From NCBI GenBank assembly GCA_024195585.1, contig SWBL01000272.1, forward strand, positions 1-64,000: 64,000 bases of DNA, written 5' to 3'. Shown in pieces: positions 43,059 through 54,541 of the stretch (position 1 is the first letter of the stretch; the number at the start of each line of letters is the position of its first letter). A model generated the notes under the pieces. The model made no database searches. It was not told the origin of the DNA and worked only from the letters and a program-made list of their open reading frames with translations. The stretch is from Aureobasidium sp. EXF-3400 (Eukaryota > Ascomycota > Dothideomycetes > Dothideales > Saccotheciaceae). Position numbers and translations under genes: made by a program.

Positions 43059-43868
43059 ATGTCCCTTCAGGATAAAATCGCTGTCGTGACCGGCGCATCG
43101 CGTGGTCTTGGTGCTGCCATTGCTAAAGCTTATGCGAAGGAAGGAGCCCATGTCGCGATTGTCTATGCATCGCCCTCAAGCACTGAATCAGCAGAGACCG
43201 TCAAGAAAGAGATCGAACAACTGGGCTGCAAAGCAATCTTGATTCAAACAGACTTGGTCAAGCCAGACTGCGGAGAAGTTGTCTTGAAAGAGACATTGAA
43301 AGGCTTCAACACCGACAAGATTGATATTCTGGTCTCAAATGCCGGCATATACAAGGAAAACCACACGTTAGAATTTGACGCAGAGCTGTTTGACAGGTGA
43401 GTCAAAACCAACGCTCGACAGCTATCATACTGACTCGTATGGAAAAGAACAATGGCAATCAACGTCCGTGCTCCGGCATCGTTGGTCAAGTCAATCGCTC
43501 CCGTCATGCCCAGAGGTGGCCGCATTGTTGTCATTTCTTCAATGGCAGCTACTTGGGCAAGTCCCAACATGGACATCTACAGTGCAAGCAAAGCAGCCGT
43601 CAATGCAATGATGAAGTGCTGGGCCATCTCATTGGGCAAGTCGCACGGCATCACTGCTAATGCTATCAACCCTGGCTTTTTCCCTACAGACATCAACGCC
43701 CATTTCACGGATGAGTTACTTGATATGTTCAAAAAAAAGCAGGCTATCGGTCACCGACTGGCTGAGATGGACGATTTGACTGGTCTGGCTGTTTTCTTAG
43801 CCAGCGAGCAGTCTAAATGGATTACCGGCGAGACAATCGAGTGCTCTGGAGGTTCATCTCTGGGATAA
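43059..43868 (+). CDS. classical short-chain dehydrogenase/reductase
   Basis: Exons 43059..43396 and 43448..43868 with a 51-bp phase-2 intron give 252 aa, the standard SDR length. Motifs are complete: cofactor-binding VTGASRGLGAAIAKAYA, DILVSNAGIY, catalytic serine in VVISSMAA, YSASK, and the PGFFPTDI loop. The end (LASEQSKWITGETIECSGGS) is like 3-oxoacyl-ACP reductase-type SDRs. An upstream in-frame extension (MTAVSRHSRILNFHF...) is open but I start at MSLQDKIAVVTGAS, directly before the first strand. It stands alone between the Cys-rich gene and the CxxC protein gene. Substrate unknown. Confidence 0.93.
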
Positions 43869-44426
43869 ACGTACACATATGTCTTAAAATTAATAATTAC
43901 AGCTGGTCTCAGCCAACCCTCTAGAGGCGAACTACATCTTACACAACTGCCCTTATGATTCATAGGCAATTATTGCGCTTATCGGTTCGTACGCTAACCA
44001 GGAAGTAGCGATTGTTTTTCTGAAAATGTTTAGTCAAGAATGACCAGAAAAGTGCAAGAGCACACTCATCATCGAACTCTCCCTAACGTATACTACGACA
44101 TTCCTTCTTAGACCAATTCTTTAAAACGCTCTAGCAAGAACATCAAGTCTCTCATCGTTGTCTCGCTCTTCCGGAAACTTCTTGAAGTGTCTCATTAATG
44201 ATTGTTGTTCCAGTCGTCTTCCAGAAGACCCGTAACGACTATGGAAGCCCACGTCGTGCAACAGGTTCTATCGACGTAACGAAAAGGGCGCCTGCAACGC
44301 GGTCACTATAAATTTGACTCTCATTCCATCAACCAACTCTGTCGCCCTGATTGAACTCACAGCGCAATCCAGTTTCACAACCACCAAGTGCCCGTTACCA
44401 GACAGAGAAGCAACCTGCACTCAATC
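43869..44426. other. intergenic, promoter of the CxxC protein gene
   Basis: About 560 bp without a supported gene. CAACC/ACCACC-rich sequence just before 44427 looks like a fungal leader. Confidence 0.5.
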
Positions 44427-45653
44427 ATGACGGAACAAGAAGATCTCAATCGCACGCAAGAGCGGATCATTGTCGCAAGCCACGATGAAGAAGCAAGTGT
44501 CTCCGGCGAAGACGAAGCAAGCGAAATCATGGATCCCTGGGCCATCAAAGGCGTGAGAAGAAATGAAAACGACGACGATAACGAACTGTATTACGAACCT
44601 GCCGACATGTGGCTCCCCAGCGCCGACATACCCCCTGAGCTCCGCAGAGCCTGGGCAAAATCACAGAAGTCACAGATACGGAGATCATCATCACTGCCAT
44701 CGTCCCCTGGCTCAGAATATGAGATCGACGATGTCAAAAAAGATCTGGCTCTGGGTTTCATGCTGCGCTTCAAGAAGATGGGCTCGAAGAGAGTCAAGTG
44801 GGTCCCTGTTCGTGAGGTGTCTCCGGCGGAGACACACGCCTGGGCAAAGGCCGAGGAAAAGGAACTCGAAGACAAGATCAAAGACCTCAAAAAGGGTAAA
44901 AAGTCCTCCCTTCTCCAGAACCGTCTCGCCTTGCTTGTAGACCTGCTTGAAGGAGAGATCACAGAGCCTACCAAGCCGCACTGGGTCTCTAAAACACCTT
45001 CCCCTGATCCTGACCTCCCACACGCCATCTTCTACTCTCTGCCTACTACAACCAGAGGTTACTGCGACAACGCTGAACATCCACCTGAGGCGCTCAACCA
45101 CAGTACTCTCGTTGCAGCATGCCAGTCAGCCAAACACGTCTCGAACACCGACAATACGAATGCCTCACGTCACCTGGTCTGCACCAACTGCCACGACAAC
45201 CCTCCCATCCACCGCCTCACTCAGGATGAGCAAGATCACATAATAAGAGACAAAGGCCTCTTCCCTCTCTGCCTCTCGTGTGCAGAATGGTGGTGCGATC
45301 GCTACGGTATGAGTTCCGAAGAAGACGGTACCACCTGTACCTGCAAAGAACGACTTCCCCAGTGGCTCTGTGCCGATTGTTGGGTTGAGTTTGCCAAGGT
45401 CAGGAGCCGTGGAAGGGATGACTGTGAAGAGTATCGTTGTGCTAAGACGAAGAAGGACGAGGATAGGAAGAAGGGAGATGATGCAATTAGTAAGACTGTG
45501 CGTATGTGCTCTGGTTGCCAGGGGCTTGTCGTCAAGCATGACGATAAGGATGAGGATGAGGATGAGGATGAGGATGAGGATGATTATGATGACAACGACG
45601 TTGATGAGGATTCCATGTCTACTCCTTCTGATGGAACTCAAGAGGACCGCTGA
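44427..45653 (+). CDS. CxxC-rich hypothetical protein with polyacidic tail
   Basis: Unrecognised, intronless, 408 aa from MTEQEDLNRTQERI. The first 200 residues are charged, with a conserved-looking block (DMWLPSADIPPELRRAWAKS, GFMLRFKKMGSKRVKWVPV). Residues ~230-350 carry several Cys pairs: VCTNCHD, LCLSCAEWWC, CTCKERLPQWLCADCWVEFA and MCSGCQG, plus a single Cys in YRCAK, as in tandem treble-clef or ribbon zinc sites. The last ~30 residues are Asp/Glu runs encoded by a GATGAG repeat. Nuclear or chromatin association is a guess from acidity and zinc motifs. The region downstream converges with the ZZ/EF-hand gene. Confidence 0.78.
   Translation: MTEQEDLNRTQERIIVASHDEEASVSGEDEASEIMDPWAIKGVRRNENDDDNELYYEPADMWLPSADIPPELRRAWAKSQKSQIRRSSSLPSSPGSEYEIDDVKKDLALGFMLRFKKMGSKRVKWVPVREVSPAETHAWAKAEEKELEDKIKDLKKGKKSSLLQNRLALLVDLLEGEITEPTKPHWVSKTPSPDPDLPHAIFYSLPTTTRGYCDNAEHPPEALNHSTLVAACQSAKHVSNTDNTNASRHLVCTNCHDNPPIHRLTQDEQDHIIRDKGLFPLCLSCAEWWCDRYGMSSEEDGTTCTCKERLPQWLCADCWVEFAKVRSRGRDDCEEYRCAKTKKDEDRKKGDDAISKTVRMCSGCQGLVVKHDDKDEDEDEDEDEDDYDDNDVDEDSMSTPSDGTQEDR
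45546..45585 (+). repeat. GATGAG hexanucleotide repeat within the CxxC gene
   Basis: About six copies of GATGAG encode the Asp-Glu tail. It is in frame and a multiple of 3, so length changes would keep the frame. Confidence 0.85.
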
Positions 45654-45798
45654 AGGTTGAAGCGAACAGTCAGGCGGTACCTCTGAGCTAGAAAAAGACA
45701 AGGGTAATTGAGACGACTACACAAGACACAAGATGATGGTAGAAGGCAGAAACGAATAGTCTTCTCTCATTGTATAACAAAAGAATGAAGTTCACATC

Positions 45799-48700
45799 TC
45801 AAAACTCTGCCCATTCAAGCCAGGCCTCAGCAACACCCTGGAGCATTCCTCTCTTGTCACTGCGGATGGTTTGCTCAAATTCTTCTAAGTTCAATCTTCC
45901 AGGCCCACCACGCACATGTATGTCCTTCTCTTCTTCGTCAAGACGAGCTAACTCTCTCAGTCTCTCTTGGGATGGCGAGTCGGAGTGCTCTACCGCATCA
46001 AATCGGAATGGCGCAAACATCGGTGCTGGAGAGTTCATGTCTGGAGTTGAGAAAGGAGCTTGGAGGTGCTGTGTAGAGGGCGAGTAGTTGGTAGAGTGTG
46101 TTGAAGTCTCTGCATGGTGCAAATCACGATTTTCGTCAATCGGAATATCTTCCAGCGCCGGCAGATCTGCGAGCATGTCGTCGAGTGTGCTCGGTTGATG
46201 ATCGTTAGCGCCATCGTGCTGTTCAGTAGGTGCCGAGGTTGCATCGCTCGAGAAGTCAACGATATACCCTGATTGTGCCAGAAGATCATCGAGGGATTGT
46301 TCTCGAATATTTGTTTCCAAGTCCTCAAGATTGTTATCGAGCGCTTGACTTTGCTGGACGATATGTTCTTGCAGGTCCATTGCGATCTCTCGTGGTGTTG
46401 GTAACCTCGCATTTCCATCAATGGGCTCAACCTGGAGTAACGTGTCTCCAAATGCTGTTGGATTATGTTGTTGCTCATAATTATCGTGCTCCGTGTTATT
46501 TGCAGCGTTTGCGATAGCCATCAGAGGATCCACATCAGAACCCGCTATAAGTTCTTCTCGACGAGACTTTGCCTCTTGGACATGATCATCAATCTGTTGG
46601 CGGAAGCGACGTCGTTCATCTTGGGTAAGTCGGACCTGTTCCGCAATTCTCTCCTTCTTTGCGAAAATTGGATCAATGAGCTCATTGAGACCTTCCTGGA
46701 CAACCTGGAAGATGACCTCCGAGCCAAAGTCTTTTTCGGCTGCAGGAACTTCGTAGGCACGTCCTCTCTCAAGTACGTCCACAGGCAGAGGAGGCAGCGG
46801 ACCTTCATTGTCTGGGAGTGTTTCCTGAGCTGAAATTTCTCTCGTAGCTGAGTATTCTCCTCGAGTCGCGTCTTCAAGATCCTGATGCCACCTTTTTTCG
46901 GGCTCATCAAGTGATGACCGACTGCGGATTTGACGAAAGTCAGTATCGACCATAAATCTTGGTTCTTCTCCATCCTGTATGCCATCTATTGCCACACTGT
47001 CAGACCTGTTAAGACTGCTTGTGAATGCTGTGAGCTGTTCCACCGACAAGGTGTCAGTTTGATTCACATTTTCCGGCAAGGCATCCACGCCGTAACGATG
47101 AGCTATCGCGCCCACGAGATTGGAGTCTGGGAGTTCTAGACCGTCTGGTAACACAGCAGATGCAAAAGGTCCAGCGTCTGGCCGTACCTGGCTCTCGCCG
47201 AACCGATCGGTCACTTTCATGGTTGGTAGTCTCGTCTGTCCAGGTGGGACATCTTCTTGCGCGAAAGCCGCACTAATGGGCTGACTCGACCGGACGATGT
47301 TGGAAGTATAAGTTACCATGTCAATCTCTGCCGCTCGAATTGCATCTTCAACCAGTTTCTTCTGGATGGCGTACTTCGCGCTGAGCATACGAATAAAATC
47401 TCGGCGACTAACATATCCGTCGCCGTCAAAATCGTAGCCGAGGAAGACGCGTTCCAGTGAGTTCTGCTTGTTAGGCCGGCGAAGGTAAGCTATACCTAAC
47501 ACATATTCTCTGAATCCAATGAGTCCGTTGTTGTCAGTATCATAAAAGCTGAACATGCGGTCGTAGAGAACACTGGGCTCTGCTGGTCGCTTCCATGTTG
47601 GAGACATCATAAGCTTGTTGAAGGCGTGACGGTCGATAGCAAGACCAATTTGCATAGGATCCTATGATATGTCAACACAGCTGAGTTAGTCAGAGGTGCA
47701 GATGATGACATACCTCCGGATAGGCAACGTTAGCTTTGCACCCAAACTGATCATAGAAAACCTGGATTTCAAGGTCCTCAAAGCCCGAATCAGCAGCCAA
47801 CTCTTTCTTGAGCGAGGTCCTTAGGGCTGGCCATTGCGCCAGTGGATCACCAGGGTAAGAAACATCCTGAACCTGGTGATTTTGGCCAAGAAAAGAGATA
47901 GGAATCTTAATCTTTGTGAAAACATGGGTCTTTGGATGCAGCGGTTGTGCTTCACAGGTTGAGCATAAGTCAAAATCTGGGCAGTTGTTGCAATGCCAGC
48001 GGACGCCGAGGATAGGACACTGGCCACACTGTTCACATCTAATGCCAGTATGAACGTACAGCTGGCGCATAGTCTTTTCCTCTGCTATATGGTACACAAC
48101 GGCTTTGATACTAGTACTGTCAGTCGCCGCATGAGCTGGACTGGTATAGAAATTCACATACCCTTGAGCAGGTTCTCCGTCATCCTCATGGTCAGAACCG
48201 GCGGCAGTCTCGGTCATGGCAAGTTCTGCATCGTCAGATATGAGGGGCATTCGCTCAAGACCGCAATGCTCGGCAAATGCTCTGGCAACAGCGGCTTGAT
48301 GGAATCTCCAAGGTCCCGAACATAAGATGTGGATTCTAGCAATCAATTCATTGATGTTAGGTTGTCGAAGAAAGGGAACCAGTTCCTGGAGATCTCTAGC
48401 CGCATCTGATTGTTCGGTAGATCGTTCCTCGACAGGTCGAAGGAGAATCGAAAAGATGTGTCTGAGAGCAGTTTCCTGAATCTTGAGAGTAACGTCATAG
48501 GCAGCATGAGATGGAATATTCAAAGCTTCAGCAATCTCGATAACAGTAGGTGGCTCGGGTCCATTGAGAAATCTGACAACAATGCCATCAAAGTCAACAT
48601 GGACTAGGCCAAAAGGAAGAGAGGGTTCGGAAGAATTTGAAGTCCATATACTTGTCTGAGGGCGCGTGTTGACGCGGCTCCTGACAGCGTTACGTCGTCG

Positions 48701-48826
48701 CAGACTAGATGGTGCTTCATGTGCAGGCCAGTTTGACCAGATGACATACGAAGTGTATGCGGCGATGAAGCCTGTCGTGACCAGAACCCACGGTCGGGAT
48801 AATAACGACGAAGCGTTAGAAGCCAT
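45799..48826 (-). CDS. membrane-anchored ZZ zinc-finger and EF-hand protein
   Basis: Exons 48162..48826, 47714..48110 and 45799..47661 (introns 51 and 52 bp) encode 974 aa. The start at 48826 gives one N-terminal membrane anchor (WVLVTTGFIAAYTSYVIW). A short fold follows (LVHVDFDGIVVRFLNG). A ZZ finger (about 248-298) has CEQCGQCPILGVRWHCNNC and DFDLCSTCEAQPLHPKTHVF. Two EF-hands lie at ~392-442 (DTDNNGLIGFREYVLGI, DFDGDGYVSRRDFIRML), both with good calcium ligands. A long disordered region with a coil (ERIAEQVRLTQDERRRFRQQ) ends the protein. The first intron is 51 bp, in frame and stop-free (GTATGT donor, CTGAC branch), so retained and spliced forms differ by 17 residues. A calcium-responsive membrane protein is inferred; localisation is not known. 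Confidence 0.88.
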
Positions 48827-49292
48827 GGCGGAAGAGCGCGAATAGAATAACGACTCAGATGGCCTTCCAACGATCAATCATAGTTGATGCCTGTTGCCGG
48901 GCCGAGAAAGAATAGAGATGTATGTGTCGTTGGGAAGGATGCTATCTTGGGTTTCGGTGAGTTCGGCGTCACAAAACACAACAAGCGGCAGTCACGGCCG
49001 AGTCGTCAATACTTTATGATATTAACAGTCTCAACTCAATCCGACATGGTTTCCATTTCATCTGGAGACGCAAGAAGGACATGTGCGATGAACCCGAGGC
49101 TTGTGCATTTGCTTGGCGCTCGTAAGTATATACAGTCACGCGACAGGCACAAAAAGATGCTACAACAATATGCCAACAGCAGAATACAGAGTGATATATG
49201 TACAATTTTCAAGAGTGGAACAGTCCTAGATCCTGAGTGCCGGCCAATCCGAAGCTCCAGACGCCGTATGGTAAATTTGAATGAGAATGCAA
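48827..49292. other. intergenic, no gene seen
   Basis: Promoter of the ZZ/EF-hand gene and 3' flank of RCF1, about 470 bp. Nothing else is recognised. Confidence 0.55.
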
Positions 49293-49918
49293 TCATGACC
49301 TAGCTTGCCACAACTTCATGGCGGCGTTCAGGAGAGGCGAGTCGCATCTGCTCTCGCCGGGCTCCAGGACGCTACGGACAATGCCTGTAGTATCAGATTG
49401 GACCTTGGACTCGCTGGCTCTGGCTTCTGCCTCGGACAGACGCTTTCTCTCAGCACCTCTGGCCTCGGCCAAGCGCTTCTTCATGGCAGCGATTTCCTTC
49501 TCTTCATCGTCTCTGGCTTCAAGCTCTCTGATCCAAGCATCGCGCTTGTCCTTCTTCTTCTTTTCGTCAAGCAAGTCATTGTATTCCTTGCGCTTGTTGC
49601 GATCCTTCTCCCAGTAGGCGGAACCGGCGACCATGGCGAGCAGAGTGAAACCTTGAGCATAGATACGGCGACGGAACATGCGATTTGTTTTTGCGTGGTC
49701 ACCAGACCTCATTGACTTAGTGGCTTCGTACAGGGCCCAGACGGTCAGACCGCATCCAAGCGGAATGAGAGGTTCTTCGACGATTCTGCGGCGCAGCTTC
49801 TGCCATCGGCTCTCCTCGTAGAAGTCGCTGATATACATCAGACATGGTACGGAATTATAGCAGACGTGGAGACTTACGCATTATTGTCGAAGGACGAAGG
49901 TGGCGGCGCACTGTTCAT
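49293..49918 (-). CDS. RCF1: respiratory supercomplex factor 1 (HIG1 domain)
   Basis: Inner-membrane protein that helps cytochrome bc1-oxidase supercomplexes and oxidase activity. Exons 49878..49918 and 49293..49827, phase-2 50-bp intron, give 191 aa. The family start MNSAPPPSSFDNNADFYEES is formed across the junction. The HIG1 domain has RRIVEEPLIPLGCGLTVWAL, then RRRIYAQGFTLLAMVAGSAY, the two membrane helices with the QR-type basic motif between. The C-terminal tail is a charged coiled coil (EYNDLLDEKKKKDKRDAWIR), typical of the fungal protein. It diverges from ILV1 with 343 bp between ATGs. Confidence 0.95.
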
Positions 49919-50261
49919 GATGGGCGATTAGATTTCCGAGGCCTAGAGTGGTGTGGTAGAGAGTTGTGCGACTGGAGTATATCGCTCGGACCTCAAGTAA
50001 TGGTCGGAGGGAGACTGGTTTGGGAGTCGAAAGCGGGTGTTTGGTATAGCTTGGCTCGATGGACTGATTGAAATCGATGATGTCGCTGGACCAAGCGTTC
50101 GGGGGAGGTCCGACACCGCCTTCAGCCTTATCGGCCGTCTATCGCCGTTGCCCAAAGAGTCACCAGAGACACTTTCAACTTCTCTGCTTCCTCACCATTC
50201 AATCGCTGCTTCTCGATTCCAATCGCTCCTTCCCAATTTTCCGGCCTTGGAGCTCACAAGA

Positions 50262-51950
50262 ATGGCTCAGAACGGAACATCGGCCCACGAGCCCGTCACA
50301 CCCAAGCTCAACTCTCTGTCGCTGACCGAATACACTGCCAATCCCTCTCCACCATCCCAAGACCCCCGACAAAAGGCAATCGACGCTGGAGTCCCCGAGG
50401 CCTTCCTTCTGCCCAATGGCTATCCTGACTACCTCCGTCTGATCCTCACTTCTCGCGTTTACGATGTCATCGAACAGACTCCCCTCACACATGCCGTCAA
50501 CCTCAGCAACCGTCTCGAGAGCCAGGTCTTCCTCAAGCGCGAAGATCTCCTACCTGTCTTCAGTTTCAAGCTGCGCGGCGCATACAACAAGATGGCTCAT
50601 CTGAGCCCGCAAGAGAAGTGGAAGGGCGTTGTTGCTTGCTCTGCCGGTAACCATGCCCAGGGTGTCGCATACTCGGCTCGTAAGCTGAAGATGCCTGCAA
50701 CCATCACTATGCCTCTTGGAACCCCTGCCATCAAACACACAAACGTCTCGCGCCTTGGTGGTGCTGTTGTCCTACATGGCAATGACTTCGACGAGGCCAA
50801 GGCTGAATGTGCCCGGCTTGCCGAATCCCACGGCCTTACCAACATTCCTCCCTTCGACGACCCCTACGTTATCGCTGGTCAGGGTACCATTGGTATGGAG
50901 ATCGTGCGCCAGGCTGATCTGAGCAAGCTTGAGGCCGTCTTCTGTTGTGTTGGTGGTGGTGGTCTGATCGCCGGTATCGGAGTCTACATCAAGAGAATTG
51001 CTCCCCATGTCAAGATCATTGGTGTCGAGACATATGATGCAAACGCCATGGTCCAGTCCCTCAAGTTGGGCAAGCGTGTCACTCTCAAAGAGGTCGGCTT
51101 GTTCGCTGATGGTGCTGCTGTCAAGACAGTCGGAGAGGAGACCTTCCGTCTGGCTAGTGAGGTTGTCGACGATGTCATTATGGTCACTACCGATGAGACC
51201 TGCGCTGCCATCAAGGATGTTTTCAACGACACTCGTTCCATTCTCGAACCTGCCGGTGCTCTTGCTCTCGCTGGTCTGAAAAAGTACGTTGCTCAGAACC
51301 CTAGCTCTGACCCCAAGCGTCAATTGGTCGCTACCGCTTCCGGCGCCAACATGGACTTTGATCGTTTGCGTTTCGTCGCTGAGCGTGCTGCCATTGGTGA
51401 GAAGAAGGAGGCTCTGCTTATGGTCACCATTCCCGAGAAGCCTGGTGCCTTTGCCGCTTTGGTCAAGGCTGTGCATCCCATGTCTGTCACCGAGTTCTGC
51501 TACCGTTACGCTTCAGCAAGTGCTGCGAACGTCCTCATCGGTATTAGCTTGAGCGCAAACACTCGCGAGCACGATCTTGCCGATCTTATTCAGCGATTGT
51601 CCAACGAAGGCATGACTGCTGTCGACATCTCAGAGAACGAGACGGCCAAATCCCACATCCGTTACCTTGTTGGTGGCCGCAGTAGCGCCTCAAATGAGCG
51701 CGTGTTCGCTTTCGAGTTCCCTGAACGCCAGGGTGCTTTGTTCAAGTTCTTGACAACTCTACAACCAGGATTCAACATCTCGCTGTTCCACTACAGAAAC
51801 CACGGTGGTGACATCGGCAAGGTCTTGGCTGGCATCCAATGCCCGCAGGGTCAAGAAGACAATCTGAATTCATTCCTGACCGAACTAGGATATGGTTACG
51901 TCGAGGAGACCAACAATCCAGTCTTCAAGATGTTCATGACCGAGCCTTGA
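50262..51950 (+). CDS. ILV1: threonine deaminase (threonine ammonia-lyase), isoleucine biosynthesis
   Basis: PLP enzyme converting threonine to 2-oxobutanoate and ammonia, the first committed and feedback-inhibited step of isoleucine synthesis. Intronless, 562 aa from [16 protein letters not shown]. The frame is open to 50037 but has no ATG in between except that at 50037, which would place non-mitochondrial-looking residues first. Catalytic parts: [14 protein letters not shown] with the PLP lysine, [29 protein letters not shown] (phosphate loop), [15 protein letters not shown]. Two C-terminal ACT-like regulatory domains follow ([37 protein letters not shown]), so isoleucine/valine control is probably kept. 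A presequence is not obvious, and an unseen upstream exon is possible. Confidence 0.95.
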   Translation: MAQNGTSAHEPVTPKLNSLSLTEYTANPSPPSQDPRQKAIDAGVPEAFLLPNGYPDYLRLILTSRVYDVIEQTPLTHAVNLSNRLESQVFLKREDLLPVFSFKLRGAYNKMAHLSPQEKWKGVVACSAGNHAQGVAYSARKLKMPATITMPLGTPAIKHTNVSRLGGAVVLHGNDFDEAKAECARLAESHGLTNIPPFDDPYVIAGQGTIGMEIVRQADLSKLEAVFCCVGGGGLIAGIGVYIKRIAPHVKIIGVETYDANAMVQSLKLGKRVTLKEVGLFADGAAVKTVGEETFRLASEVVDDVIMVTTDETCAAIKDVFNDTRSILEPAGALALAGLKKYVAQNPSSDPKRQLVATASGANMDFDRLRFVAERAAIGEKKEALLMVTIPEKPGAFAALVKAVHPMSVTEFCYRYASASAANVLIGISLSANTREHDLADLIQRLSNEGMTAVDISENETAKSHIRYLVGGRSSASNERVFAFEFPERQGALFKFLTTLQPGFNISLFHYRNHGGDIGKVLAGIQCPQGQEDNLNSFLTELGYGYVEETNNPVFKMFMTEP

Positions 51951-53033
51951 AAGACGATGTATGCCCCACTGCACTGACATTTGTACGATTTACCCCAGCG
52001 ATGGAAACGCTTCTTCCGATACCCCGTCTCTTTTTTTGCCCGTACTCTACGACACGACTTCCTGTTTCCTTTCAAAAATTCATAGACTTGGTGTGCTCAC
52101 GGTTGCACATGTTTTTGGGCATGATCTGGTTGTACAAAAGTATTGGAATGGTTGTAGTCATGTTTTCAATTTCAACTTGCTTGCTCGCTTCCACACATTG
52201 CATTTGATGTTCATGGAAAGTATCACCAGTTGTGCTATTGTAGCAATAGATCTTGGTGCTACTTCCATTTGTGTGTGGCTTGAGGCTCTCACCGCTCGAC
52301 TTCTGTATTCGGTGACGCTTCCTGTGCAATGCTAAGGATACTCAACAAGCTCACCATTCAAGCCACCATACAAATTGACGGAGAAGTAGACCGCCAGGCG
52401 ATCCGGTAAATGTAGGCGACAAAGATACTATAAATAGTAGAGTCGCACTGTATGTTTCCGCTTTGGATGTGGGAAACAAACGTAAGCCTGCTCGTAGGAA
52501 GGCAAGATCTCTGACCGTAAAAAGCGTCTCACTATCTGTTTGCTCCTTCCCAGATCAGCAGACCCAATCGCCGCACCGAGCGCCCTCAAAGGATGCATCA
52601 CAGGTAGTAAGTGCGATGATCAGACCTTATTCGCATCGAAACCGGTAACAGCATCGTCATAGTCATCGCAACTTCCTGCTATCCTCGGTTTGACGTCGAT
52701 GGACGGGCAGAAACAAGAAATCAGATATCGGTCTCGCACTACCTATATGATCGGCGACGTGGTCATGTTACATACATAAACGAATGCATTCGGTGGTCGG
52801 TCCGTCTTGAATCAAGGATGTAATGTTTGCAACTTTTTAGGCCTGCAAGGTCGTCTATGCTACGGTAGCATAAGAGGAAGTCGGAACCGTCATAAGGACT
52901 TGTGCATATATACTTTCCTCTGCCGAACTCAGCAGGGACCATTCTACCTACCTAACGCTCTTGCGCATCCCTCACCGACTCCTTGTCAACATCACAACTC
53001 AGACCACACTATCAATCAATCAACAGCGTCATT
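51951..53033. other. intergenic, no gene seen
   Basis: About 1.1 kb. Frames up to 124 codons exist but none has recognisable content. The last 100 bp look like promoter and leader of the secreted-protein gene. Confidence 0.5.
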
Positions 53034-53621
53034 ATGCACCCGCTTCTGACTCTTTTTACCACCATAGTCACGCTATCCACCAGTGTCATAGCTCTCCCTC
53101 ACCAGAAACGTCTTGCCGAGAGCGAACCCTGGCACCTCACGAATATATCCATCTTCACAGCTGTCAATAGCTCCACAAACAGTACCATATCTTTCCACTT
53201 ACTCGACAACAACACCGGTCTACAAGCAGACACAGTCTGCTCTCGATCTGTACTCGGCTCTGTAGAAGACCCGAACAACTTCTATCCCTGTGCCAACGAC
53301 AACTTCAACTTCAGATGGGATGGTACTGTTCTGCGTATGCAGAGGTTCTACACAGATACGAGGTATGATTCATGTCCACGAGCCTTCTAGAACTGTGCAG
53401 TTGATGATTTGGTGGTGAAGTGTTGGGCCATGCCCGCAGTATTGTTCTGTCACGGTTTATGGCAATGGAACACCCAATCTTGTTCTTGACTACCTCAACA
53501 AAGACGGACAGGGTGAGACCAATGCACAACTCATAGCAATAATAGTGAGCGAGACTGACATTGTGTACTAGATGTGCATCAAGATGCTCTCGACATCCCC
53601 GTGACCGAGATGGCTGCTTAG
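53034..53621 (+). CDS. small secreted protein, effector-like
   Basis: Three exons, 53034..53362, 53421..53512 and 53572..53621 (introns 58 and 59 bp), give 156 aa. Signal peptide MHPLLTLFTTIVTLSTSVIA, possibly followed by a dibasic QKR site. The mature part has ISIFTAVNSSTNSTISFHLL, four Cys (in VCSRS, YPCAN, GPCPQYC has two, so five in all), FNFRWDGTVLRMQRFYTDT and VTVYGNGTPNLVLDYL, a beta-rich pattern reminiscent of AA1-like or related small secreted proteins of dothideomycetes. N-glycosylation sequons are frequent near the N-terminus. The acceptor of intron 1 (GGTGAAG) was picked because it alone keeps the frame into the Cys-rich second exon. The function is unknown. Confidence 0.7.
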
Positions 53622-54132
53622 CGACATCTACCACAATCAAAGGCCACTCTCCGAGGCTTGTCAACAACATGGGAGTCTCTTTCGATGATTCAGTGATGTT
53701 GTGCCATGAGGATAAGTTAGTAACGTGTAATTGTTGGTTTCAGAAGTGAGTGGGATAATTCTATGGCCTTCAATGCTTTAAGTTTCTCTCGTGCCATGCC
53801 GATCAGTAAAGTGCTGTGCCTTACTCTTTCAACCCGTGTCAATGATTTATATGAATTCATCTCAAGTGAAGATCTTCAGACTCGGCTTTCGTGCGGCAGA
53901 TCTACATCACTCATGGACTGCAGAAAGACTCAAAACTATATGTCGTTATGCCGAATGCCAGCTTACAAGAACAATAAGAGAGCCTTGGTATCTTGGTATA
54001 GTACTTAAAACTTTTGATCTCAAAGGCAGCAGAGTAAATCAGTAGCACTACGAGATCAAGACAAATACAAAGAACCACAAGAGCTTCTGTACTTCAATAC
54101 AACACTCTGTGACAACCACGCATTCACTAAAC
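53622..54132. other. intergenic, no gene seen
   Basis: About 510 bp without convincing coding content. Confidence 0.5.
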
Positions 54133-54369
54133 ATGAAATTTGCTGCCCTCATTGCCAGTATGTTGGGTGGAAGAAGGGATATGATTGAGGGTCTTATGGT
54201 TCAGAGGAAGGGTATGAAGAACATGCTACTGAGAATTCTCCAATCAGTAAGAGAGAACACGAAAAGCATGCTAGAGATCTTGGACATGAGCTTGGGTGCT
54301 GGGGGTACATTCGGCGGGCCCATCAGACCGATCATGCCGAGTCGCTGTTTGATGAGATTTATACACTAG
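54133..54369 (+). CDS. possible small Met-rich protein (doubtful)
   Basis: A 78-codon frame MKFAALIASMLGGRRDMIEG with about ten Met and Arg/Lys-rich helix-like sequence. The leader before it (CAACAC/ACAACCACG) looks like a fungal 5' UTR. There is no homology I know and no splice evidence; it could be chance. Confidence 0.25.
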   Translation: MKFAALIASMLGGRRDMIEGLMVQRKGMKNMLLRILQSVRENTKSMLEILDMSLGAGGTFGGPIRPIMPSRCLMRFIH

Positions 54370-54541
54370 ATTGACAACTGTGTTTGGTTTATTCGGTGGG
54401 TTTCCGCGAGGATGGGTGTATAAAGGTGCATAAAGAAGTGTGTGAAAGATGGTACAAGAGGTCTGCCGCGTGCTTGAATGAGTGACACTCACTCAGTCTC
54501 CAACTGTGCCGTGAGTGCAAATGGATGTGAGGTGATGCCAA

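Noticed and set aside
34699..45653. A full secondary-metabolite cluster
   Set aside because: A regulator, an exporter and an SDR are present, but no PKS, NRPS, terpene or P450 core gene lies in the window.
50772..51476. 234-codon frame on the - strand
   Set aside because: Antisense shadow of ILV1, caused by its codon bias.
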